From positions 1 through 10,444 of the forward strand of contig CBDUUP010000134.1 in NCBI GenBank assembly GCA_965370435.1: 10,444 bases of DNA. The letters are read 5' to 3'. The notes under the pieces are model-generated. The model did not search any database and was not told the origin of the DNA. It saw only the letters and a program-made list of their open reading frames with translations. This document shows positions 1 to 4,205 of this stretch, one piece after another. The stretch is from CBDUUP01 sp965370435. GTDB taxonomy: Bacteria; Chloroflexota; Anaerolineae; Anaerolineales; UBA11579. Within the stretch, counting starts at the first letter, position 1. The number at the start of each line of letters is the position of its first letter. Made by a program: the position numbers and the translations under genes.

Positions 1-70
1 CCCCGACACCCCCCCCCAAAAAACACACCCCCCCCCTCCACACACACCACACAACAACCGCGGCCCCCCG
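1..70. other. low-complexity contig edge
   Basis: C/A-rich low-complexity sequence with runs of C and almost no T. Read outward from the contig it is G/T-rich, as is the opposite edge. I see no coding signal here and suspect low-quality read tails carried into the assembly. Confidence 0.6.
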
Positions 71-111
71 CAGACCGATGAAGTGATAGAGAGTACAGAG
101 GTAAACATGAA

Positions 112-561
112 ATGCTTTACATAAAAGACCCGGAGAACAAACTAATAGTTCGGTTATATCTCACAAGCGAAGAGTTACAGCTAATAAAAATAATCCTAAA
201 GTACGAGGCAAGGGTATTTATCGCAAACGATGAAGAATCGGTCAAGGGAAGCCAAAAAAAGCTAAGTATACATGAAGAACTTGAGCGCCTTCCATATCCG
301 CCCAATAAAACCAACTGCTATTATGTCCTTCTCGACATCGACGATCTGGAAATAGTAGTTAGCGCGGTGGACATGGCGTTGATACGTCTACAGCCCCATC
401 CAGATGATGCAATATTAGGGAAGCCATCCTACCCCTTTGACAACCAACTCCCTGAGATGAAAAACATCTACTATAAGCTCCAGCAAACACTGCTAATGGT
501 TCGCCATGTTGCCCACCTTGAAAAAAGAATAGAAAAAATCGAGAAGTTGAATAACCCCTAA
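112..561 (+). CDS. hypothetical soluble protein, 149 aa
   Basis: I do not recognise this family. The start is ATG 112, supported by AGAGG at 97-101 ten bases upstream; the nearby ATG at 107 gives only five codons. The protein has no signal peptide or membrane segment. It begins with a short beta-like stretch. Two helical segments of similar pattern follow, around residues 18-34 (Leu-Thr-Ser-Glu-Glu-Leu...) and 74-91 (Leu-Asp-Ile-Asp-Asp-Leu...), which may be a weak internal repeat. A charged helix rich in Glu and Lys ends the protein (about 120-147) and could form a coiled coil. Codon use is AT-rich (many ATA, AAA, TTA), unlike the GC-rich genes to the right, so recent transfer is plausible. 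The small genes to its right are convergent with it. The reading frame is well supported; the function is unknown. Confidence 0.75.
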   Translation: MLYIKDPENKLIVRLYLTSEELQLIKIILKYEARVFIANDEESVKGSQKKLSIHEELERLPYPPNKTNCYYVLLDIDDLEIVVSAVDMALIRLQPHPDDAILGKPSYPFDNQLPEMKNIYYKLQQTLLMVRHVAHLEKRIEKIEKLNNP

Positions 562-568
562 CATCGTG

Positions 569-706
569 TCAAGGGTTATCGCGCCAGACCACAACCGCCG
601 CCAGGATACTGCAGACCACGTCCGCCGCTGTACCTGCCCAGACCGTCCAGGGATTGAGGAGATATATCAGGATTATCCCTGCATAAGAACAATCCCTATA
701 AAACAT
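569..706 (-). CDS. possible 45-aa membrane peptide
   Basis: A short minus-strand frame from ATG 706-704 to TGA 571-569. The product is strongly hydrophobic across about residues 9-41 (Ile-Ile-Leu-Ile-Tyr-Leu-Leu, then Ala-Ala-Val-Val-Val-Trp) and could span the membrane once or twice. It lies 31 bp downstream of the 72-aa membrane-peptide gene, in the same direction. There is no clear ribosome-binding site at its ATG. An ATG in another frame at 728-726, ten bases after the upstream stop, encodes a hydrophobic N-terminus that reads into this region. The intact gene may therefore begin there and carry a frameshift, or one may have arisen in assembly. Function unknown; it may be spurious. Confidence 0.3.
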   Translation of the reverse strand: MFYRDCSYAGIILIYLLNPWTVWAGTAADVVCSILAAVVVWRDNP

Positions 707-737
707 TTGAAAACGCCCAGAGAGGTCATAAAAAGCT

Positions 738-956
738 TTATCCGCGCAGTCCCTCCAAGAATTCCTTAAGACCTCGCAATAGAAAACGAGTGATTAGAAA
801 CAACACAAGACCCACTAAAAACGTTACGAAATTAGAAACAAAATTATACTCGGTTAATCCGAACCACTCTTGTGTGATTAGCACCCCACCAATCATGCCC
901 ACAGTTAAGGGTATAAAGTTCTTAAACGCCCAAGCAAAAAAATAACCACGGCCCAT
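738..956 (-). CDS. small membrane protein, 72 aa
   Basis: A minus-strand gene with a good ribosome-binding site: AGAGGTGA at 967-960, with the GAGG core seven bases from the ATG. The protein has two hydrophobic segments, about residues 13-29 and 39-60. Between them is a short loop, and an amphipathic, charged C-terminus follows (Arg-Gly-Leu-Lys-Glu-Phe-Leu-Glu-Gly-Leu-Arg). It should be an inner-membrane protein with two helices. The size and layout recall phage holins and other small membrane peptides, but I see no family-specific motif. It lies downstream of the 60-aa membrane-peptide gene (109 bp gap). A decayed copy of its upstream region, with a broken ribosome-binding site, lies near 1658-1714. 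Coding status is likely; function unknown. Confidence 0.6.
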   Translation of the reverse strand: MGRGYFFAWAFKNFIPLTVGMIGGVLITQEWFGLTEYNFVSNFVTFLVGLVLFLITRFLLRGLKEFLEGLRG

Positions 957-1033
957 AAGTCACCTCTGGGAACATTCTACCATAATAAGGATAAGCACCA
1001 GGGGAATTGAAAACAGATCAGGAATTGTACCAA

Positions 1034-1050
1034 CCAGTGGACATAGACCA
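1034..1050. repeat. 17-nt direct repeat, copy 1
   Basis: CCAGTGGACATAGACCA occurs here and again, identically, at 1698-1714. This copy lies 78 bp upstream of the start of the 72-aa membrane-peptide gene on the minus strand. A second matching block (AGTCACCTCTGGG, 958-970) covers that gene's ribosome-binding site. Confidence 0.85.
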
Positions 1051-1065
1051 AGCCCAAAGTATTGC

Positions 1066-1248
1066 CTATTTAGCATTTAGGCCAAACAAATGCCCAATAG
1101 CAGCTCCCAGGAATCCCCAGACTGCCGGGGATTCAACTCGGTTGACAACAGCAACCCCCGCCAGGAATAGAACGGCGATAAAGCTAAAAGTGCGCAGTTC
1201 GGTAGGAGTTAGCTTTCGCATTGGCCGTTTGTTTTTTCTTTTCGCCAT
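1066..1248 (-). CDS. small basic membrane peptide, 60 aa
   Basis: A minus-strand gene. The start ATG 1248-1246 has AAGG five bases upstream and a second AAAGG just before that. The N-terminus is very basic (seven Lys/Arg in the first twelve residues). Two hydrophobic segments follow, about 21-37 and 42-57, with Pro41 between them and a final Lys. This predicts a small inner-membrane protein with its N-terminus in the cytoplasm. I do not recognise the family. Holin-like proteins, type I toxin peptides and small stress-induced membrane proteins share this general form. Its leader would run through 1249-1384 if the minus-strand promoter at 1391-1420 is real. It would then be complementary to the candidate RNA made from 1306-1382 on the plus strand. 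Function unknown; coding status fairly likely. Confidence 0.55.
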   Translation of the reverse strand: MAKRKNKRPMRKLTPTELRTFSFIAVLFLAGVAVVNRVESPAVWGFLGAAIGHLFGLNAK

Positions 1249-1270
1249 AAAAACCTTGCCTTTCTGTGAG

Positions 1271-1299
1271 TTGACACAAACGGCCGTTTGCTATATGAT
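1271..1299 (+). promoter_or_regulatory. consensus sigma70-type promoter with palindromic operator
   Basis: TTGACA at 1271-1276, a 17-bp spacer, and TATGAT at 1294-1299: almost a perfect housekeeping promoter. CAAACGGCCGTTTG at 1277-1290 is a perfect 14-bp palindrome lying exactly between the -35 and -10 boxes, where a dimeric repressor would block polymerase. No plus-strand reading frame of note follows. The only thing downstream is a short stretch ending in a hairpin terminator. Confidence 0.7.
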
Positions 1300-1305
1300 G
1301 TAAAA

Positions 1306-1382
1306 GCATAGTGGCTTGTCCATTGTGCCCTTGACACGTCCCGGCGCCCTGCAAAGCTTTGGGACGTGTCGCTTTTAATTTC
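1306..1382 (+). ncRNA. candidate small RNA, about 75 nt, antisense to small-peptide leader
   Basis: Predicted from a consensus promoter upstream (start near 1306) and a hairpin followed by TTTTAATTT downstream. The roughly 75-nt transcript has no useful reading frame. On the other strand this stretch is the probable 5' leader of the 60-aa membrane-peptide gene, including a ten-codon leader frame at 1323-1291 on the minus strand. A cis-antisense regulator is the simplest guess. I match it to no named RNA family. Confidence 0.45.
1333..1376 (+). terminator. hairpin terminator of candidate small RNA
   Basis: GACACGTCCC (1333-1342) and GGGACGTGTC (1361-1370) form a perfect 10-bp stem with an 18-nt loop, followed by GCTTTTAATTT. 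The T tract lies only on the plus-strand side, so it should stop plus-strand transcripts. The loop contains two small palindromes (GGCGCC and AAAGCTTT). Confidence 0.65.
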
Positions 1383-1390
1383 TACTTTAT

Positions 1391-1420
1391 ATTATGACAT
1401 GATTTGCATGTAAAAAGCAA
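1391..1420 (-). promoter_or_regulatory. possible promoter for the small membrane-peptide genes
   Basis: On the minus strand TTGCTT (1420-1415) is followed after 18 bp by CATAAT (1396-1391). Transcription would start near 1384 and give the 60-aa gene a leader of about 135 nt. This is a moderate match to a housekeeping promoter in AT-rich sequence, so chance is possible. Confidence 0.3.
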
Positions 1421-1454
1421 GCGAAAATAGATAATCTAATAAATTTGTTAGGAG

Positions 1455-1504
1455 AGTGTAAGCAATACTAATAGTTTACACTATTTTTTGCTATTTTTTG
1501 CTAT
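1455..1504. repeat. AT-rich inverted repeat plus 10-nt tandem repeat
   Basis: AGTGTAA (1455-1461) and TTACACT (1476-1482) are perfect inverted arms around a 14-nt loop. They run into CTATTTTTTG repeated twice in tandem (1481-1490, 1491-1500) plus a partial third copy. The T runs after the hairpin could make it a weak plus-strand terminator; the stem is short and AT-rich. Confidence 0.4.
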
Positions 1505-1792
1505 CACTTCTGCAAATTAACGTTTTTGCAATAAGTTCTATTCTTTTATATCCCCCCAGAAAACCAACGCGCCAGGAAGGCCTCTACGCGATTTTGGGAG
1601 GTGTTGCCATAAGGATAGATTACCAAACCTAAACAACAAAAAAAGTCTGGTCGCCTGAGTCAGCTCTGGGTAAATTTGGAATAAAATTATAGATTAGCCA
1701 GTGGACATAGACCACCACCACAGTACCTTAAAGGAAAACAACCTGTTGACTCCAAAAAAGTATAATTTCAAATGTAATAGCTTAATATTTCG
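1505..1792. other. gene-free AT-rich spacer
   Basis: No credible gene on either strand. A minus-strand ATG at 1634-1632 opens only eight codons. The stretch holds the second copy of the 17-nt repeat and a decayed ribosome-binding-site copy, listed separately. Confidence 0.5.
1658..1714. repeat. decayed duplicate of a small gene's upstream region
   Basis: The 17-nt repeat CCAGTGGACATAGACCA recurs at 1698-1714, and AGTCAGCTCTGGG at 1658-1670 matches 12 of 13 bases of 958-970. In the intact copy that block carries the AGGTGA ribosome-binding site of the 72-aa membrane-peptide gene. Here it reads AGCTGA and the ATG is gone. The spacing between the two blocks is 36 bp shorter than in the intact copy. 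Confidence 0.6.
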
Positions 1793-1800
1793 TGTATAAT
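1793..1800 (+). promoter_or_regulatory. probable -10 element for candidate RNA
   Basis: TGTATAAT with a perfect TATAAT at 1795-1800. No good -35 box lies 16-18 bp upstream, although TTGACT occurs further up (1746-1751). The same TGTATAAT word recurs at 2006-2013 ahead of the lipoprotein genes. Confidence 0.4.
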
Positions 1801-1806
1801 ATTTTC

Positions 1807-1906
1807 ATTATAGCCCGCGGTTATCGCCACCAACTGAGGTTAGTGGACTCAAGGTAGCCGCAATTACAACCCCAGGGAGCACAAAAGTGTGCTCCCTGCT
1901 TTTTTT
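1807..1906 (+). ncRNA. candidate structured RNA, about 100 nt
   Basis: Bounded by a TATAAT box upstream and a strong terminator at the end, with no reading frame inside. The outer stem pairs 1817-1823 with 1855-1861 (7 bp, one G-U). The inner stem pairs 1827-1834 with 1839-1846 (7 pairs around one C-A mismatch), closing on a UGAG loop. That loop is complementary to CUCA at 1848-1851, so a pseudoknot or an alternative pairing is possible. It could be a free small RNA. It could also be a leader or attenuator for the lipoprotein genes, though about 300 bp separate them. I match it to no known riboswitch. Confidence 0.4.
1873..1906 (+). terminator. strong intrinsic terminator
   Basis: CAGGGAGCACA (1873-1883) pairs perfectly with TGTGCTCCCTG (1888-1898), an 11-bp GC-rich stem with an AAAG loop. 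After one C come seven T (1900-1906). This is a textbook intrinsic terminator for plus-strand transcription. Confidence 0.85.
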
Positions 1907-1910
1907 CCTC

Positions 1911-1987
1911 TACTCTCCCCTCCCGCAGGTTCAAGGAACGAAGTTCCCAAGCTGCGGGAGGGGAGAGTAAACGGGTATTTTATCCGT
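1911..1987. repeat. 18-bp perfect inverted repeat plus adjacent hairpin
   Basis: TACTCTCCCCTCCCGCAG (1911-1928) is the exact reverse complement of 1952-1969. The 23-nt centre holds a further 5-bp hairpin (GGAAC 1935-1939, GTTCC 1943-1947, loop GAA). Directly after it ACGGGTA (1971-1977) pairs with TATCCGT (1981-1987) around TTT. No T tract follows, so it is not a standard terminator. It could be a mobile palindromic repeat or an RNA processing signal. Confidence 0.7.
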
Positions 1988-2005
1988 GCCAGGGGGGACA
2001 TAAAC

Positions 2006-2013
2006 TGTATAAT
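2006..2013 (+). promoter_or_regulatory. possible promoter -10 for the lipoprotein operon
   Basis: TGTATAAT, with TATAAT at 2008-2013, about 200 bp before the first lipoprotein gene and downstream of the hairpins. The -35 region is poor. Confidence 0.35.
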
Positions 2014-2089
2014 GTTTCAAGTAGAAGAATAGGTACGCCAAAGACCATCAACCAGACCTCAACCTTGCGCCACTACATTGGAGATCGTC

Positions 2090-2116
2090 ATGAAAAAAGT
2101 TTATGGTAGTGGTTAA
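2090..2116 (+). CDS. eight-codon mini-frame, possible leader peptide
   Basis: ATG AAA AAA followed by five codons and TAA, preceded by GGAGAT seven bases upstream. Translation may start here, giving MKKVYGSG. The context resembles that of the third lipoprotein gene (GGAGATTCT then ATG AAA AAT). It may therefore be a leader peptide or the remnant of a lost lipoprotein start. It is too short to judge by coding statistics. Confidence 0.2.
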   Translation: MKKVYGSG

Positions 2117-2214
2117 TCCCACCCCAACCTCACTCAACCCCCCTCCCCCGTCGCCCAATTTCGCATATAATCAAGCCCGCATTGACCTAACTTTCAACCG
2201 CCAGGTGAAATTAT

Positions 2215-3120
2215 ATGCCCAACCCGAAACCCAGAGTCCCGTTATTCTTCATTCTGCTCTTGCTCCTCGTGCTCATCACCGCGGGATGCAGTTCGTCGTC
2301 ATCCGAGACAACAGCCACCCTGCCCCCATCCACGGACGCCCCCGTCTCACCGACGACCACGTCCCCGCCCGCCACCGCTACCTTCACCGCCACCCTCACC
2401 TCCACCGAGACTCTCATCCCCACTTCCACCCTCTCCCCCACCATCACCTCCACCCCCGTGCCTCCGGTCCTGACGGTCACCACCAACACGGTCTGCCTCA
2501 CGGGGCCGGGCTTCAATTACGTGGTTGTTGCCTACGTGGGGGTGGGCGAATCGCTCCCCATAGACGGGCGGGATGAGGCGGGGGAATTCTGGTGGGTGAA
2601 GCCCTGGTACAAAGACGCCCACTGCTGGGTGGCGGACCAATTCGTCACAGTGGAAGGCGACACCGCCCATCTGGAGATCATCGAAGCCCCCGTCACGCCC
2701 ACGCCGATCCCCTCCGACCTCTTCATCTTCAATTTCTTCATCAACCCCAACACCGGCGGCAACATCGCTTGCGGCGACTCCATCGTCCCGCTGGCTATCG
2801 GGCATCTGAAAAGCGGGGACACCGCCGATGACGTACTCACCGCGCTGCGTGCCTTGTTCGCCACGGGGGTAAAAAACCACGCCGGGTTCTACAACGCCCT
2901 CTACCGCTCCGGCATCCGGGTCAAGAGCGCCAGTTTCAACACCGTCACCGGAAAGATCCAGGTGGATATGGAAGGCACGGTGGTCCACGGCAACGACGAC
3001 TGCGAGAAAATGCGCATTGAAGCCCAGGTGCTCTACACCCTGTGGCAGTTCACGGAGATCAAATCCCGCCTGCTCTTATTGAACGGCGTCCCCTTTGAAG
3101 ACTTCACCTACGTGCCCTGA
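2215..3120 (+). CDS. SH3b-GerMN domain lipoprotein, paralog 1 (301 aa)
   Basis: The start is ATG 2215, with AGGTGA at 2203-2208 six bases upstream. Residues 1-24 are a lipoprotein signal peptide (Lys/Arg, then a long Leu run). The lipobox is Thr-Ala-Gly-Cys25, so the mature protein should be lipid-anchored on the outer face of the membrane. Residues 26-85 are a Ser/Thr/Pro linker. Residues about 86-148 look like a bacterial SH3 (SH3b) domain, with Cys94-Leu-Thr-Gly-Pro-Gly and His-Cys137-Trp; the two Cys could form a disulfide. After a short Pro linker, residues about 168-300 resemble a GerMN domain (Ala-Cys186-Gly-Asp-Ser, a predicted helix near 204-216, Asp-Asp-Cys263, and a final hydrophobic strand with Asn290-Gly-Val-Pro). 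GerMN and SH3b domains commonly occur in cell-wall-associated proteins; the exact ligand is unknown. It is the first of three paralogs; its stop overlaps the most upstream possible start of the next gene by one base. Confidence 0.88.
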   Translation: MPNPKPRVPLFFILLLLLVLITAGCSSSSSETTATLPPSTDAPVSPTTTSPPATATFTATLTSTETLIPTSTLSPTITSTPVPPVLTVTTNTVCLTGPGFNYVVVAYVGVGESLPIDGRDEAGEFWWVKPWYKDAHCWVADQFVTVEGDTAHLEIIEAPVTPTPIPSDLFIFNFFINPNTGGNIACGDSIVPLAIGHLKSGDTADDVLTALRALFATGVKNHAGFYNALYRSGIRVKSASFNTVTGKIQVDMEGTVVHGNDDCEKMRIEAQVLYTLWQFTEIKSRLLLLNGVPFEDFTYVP

Positions 3121-3134
3121 TGATTGGCAGCGCA

Positions 3135-4007
3135 ATGAAAATTAAACTCCTAAAATTGCTGGTTCTGGCGCTCTTCCTCACCGCTTGCGGATCTGGCGGA
3201 GGGAGCGAACCCACGTTGACCCCGCCTCCCGCCTCCCCCACCCCGATACCGCCCACCGGCACGCCCCTGCCGCCCACCCGCACCCCAACCATCGCCTTCA
3301 CGGCCACCTCCACCGCTACGGGGACGCCCATCCCCACCAGCACACAACCCGCGGCGACGCTGATCTCCAACACCAACGCCAACTGCCGCATGGGGCCGGG
3401 CCTGACCTACCCCATTTTTGGGGTGCTTGACGAAGGGTCAGTCTCCGTCATCCTGGGGCGCAACGAAGACAGCACCTGGTACTACGTCCAGCACCCCGAC
3501 CGGGACTTGAAATGCTGGGTGTTCGCCGCCATCGTCACCGCCTCGGGCAACCTGGAGAGTATAGAGATCGTCGAACCCCCGCCCCCGCCCACCCTCGGCC
3601 CGGGCAGCGACTACATCCTCAACTACTTCATCATCCTGGGCAGCGGCGGGCCGGTGGCCTGCGAGGACAGTCTCTACGCCACCGCGGTCGGCCCTATGCG
3701 GACCTTCAACGTGGCCGACGATGTGTTCACGGCCCTCAATATTCTATTGAGTAATCCATCTCAATACTCGGGCGGTCTCTACAACGCCCTCTACCGCACT
3801 ACCATGAAAGTCACCGGCGTTACGTTCAACGAGTCCAACGGCCGGGTCAGAGTCCAATTGGAAGGCGGCCTGGGCACGCCGGACGACTGCGACCTGATGC
3901 GCATTGAAGCGCAGGTGGTGTCCACGGTGAAGCAATTCCCGGAGGTGAAAAGCCGGATCATCTATCTGGGCAACTTGCTCTTTGAAGACCTCACTTACGT
4001 GCCTTGA
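3135..4007 (+). CDS. SH3b-GerMN domain lipoprotein, paralog 2 (290 aa)
   Basis: I prefer ATG 3135 because it gives a compact signal peptide (Met-Lys-Ile-Lys, a Leu-rich core, lipobox Leu-Thr-Ala-Cys18). ATG 3120, five codons upstream, overlaps the previous stop as ATGA and is also possible; neither has a strong ribosome-binding site, so translational coupling is likely. The layout matches its upstream neighbour. A Gly/Ser then Pro/Thr linker runs to about residue 75. An SH3b-like domain follows (about 75-140, with Cys84 before Gly-Pro-Gly and Cys127-Trp). The GerMN-like part starts near 160 and carries Cys176-Glu-Asp-Ser and Asp-Asp-Cys252. The tail ends Phe-Glu-Asp-Leu-Thr-Tyr-Val-Pro, nearly the same as paralog 1, so these two are the closest pair. 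Likely a lipid-anchored envelope protein; partner unknown. Confidence 0.87.
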   Translation: MKIKLLKLLVLALFLTACGSGGGSEPTLTPPPASPTPIPPTGTPLPPTRTPTIAFTATSTATGTPIPTSTQPAATLISNTNANCRMGPGLTYPIFGVLDEGSVSVILGRNEDSTWYYVQHPDRDLKCWVFAAIVTASGNLESIEIVEPPPPPTLGPGSDYILNYFIILGSGGPVACEDSLYATAVGPMRTFNVADDVFTALNILLSNPSQYSGGLYNALYRTTMKVTGVTFNESNGRVRVQLEGGLGTPDDCDLMRIEAQVVSTVKQFPEVKSRIIYLGNLLFEDLTYVP

Positions 4008-4066
4008 CTTAGCGGCCTGATTGTTTTCAAAAGATATTATCGAAATGAACACAAATTTAAAACTTA

Positions 4067-4170
4067 TCACCACAGAGACACAGAGTACGCCGCTTCGCTT
4101 AGAGAGAAAAACAAGAATTTTTTTTAAACTCTGCGAAACTCCCCTAGCGAAACGACGTTCTCTGCGGTGA
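4067..4170. repeat. imperfect palindromic repeat element (CACAGAG type)
   Basis: The ends TCACCACAGAG (4067-4077) and CTCTGCGGTGA (4160-4170) are inverted copies with one mismatch. Inside are further nested, partly complementary blocks (ACACAGAGTA; AGAG; CTCTGCG; CTAGCGAAACG) around a centre with eight T. This recalls, from memory, the CACCACAGAGACACAGAG-type intergenic repeats seen in many environmental bacteria. It fills the 198-bp gap between lipoprotein paralogs 2 and 3, where the other junctions overlap or nearly do, so it probably inserted into the operon. Confidence 0.7.
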
Positions 4171-4205
4171 AATATTTTTTTAGATTTCATTTATTCGGAG
4201 ATTCT

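Noticed and set aside
1..70. Telomere of a linear replicon
   Set aside because: The G/T-rich strand orientation fits, but there is no regular repeat unit; sequencing artefact is simpler.
566..769. Plus-strand GTG-started frame of 67 codons
   Set aside because: No ribosome-binding site; it covers the minus-strand 45-aa frame and the tail of the 72-aa membrane gene, which have better hydrophobic patterns and, for the latter, a good start signal.
1007..1303. Plus-strand frame of 98 codons
   Set aside because: Antisense to the 60-aa membrane-peptide gene and runs through the consensus promoter; composition is unconvincing.
1807..1870. tRNA or tmRNA
   Set aside because: Only two nested stems are present, with no cloverleaf, no T-arm consensus and no CCA end.
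2347..2988. Minus-strand open frame of 213 codons
   Set aside because: Antisense to lipoprotein 1; Gly/Asp/Arg-rich low-complexity product, an effect of the GC-rich Thr/Pro linker.
4167..4205. Upstream start for lipoprotein 3
   Set aside because: It would add 13 residues translated from the end of a palindromic repeat ahead of a normal signal peptide; ATG 4206 has its own ribosome-binding site.
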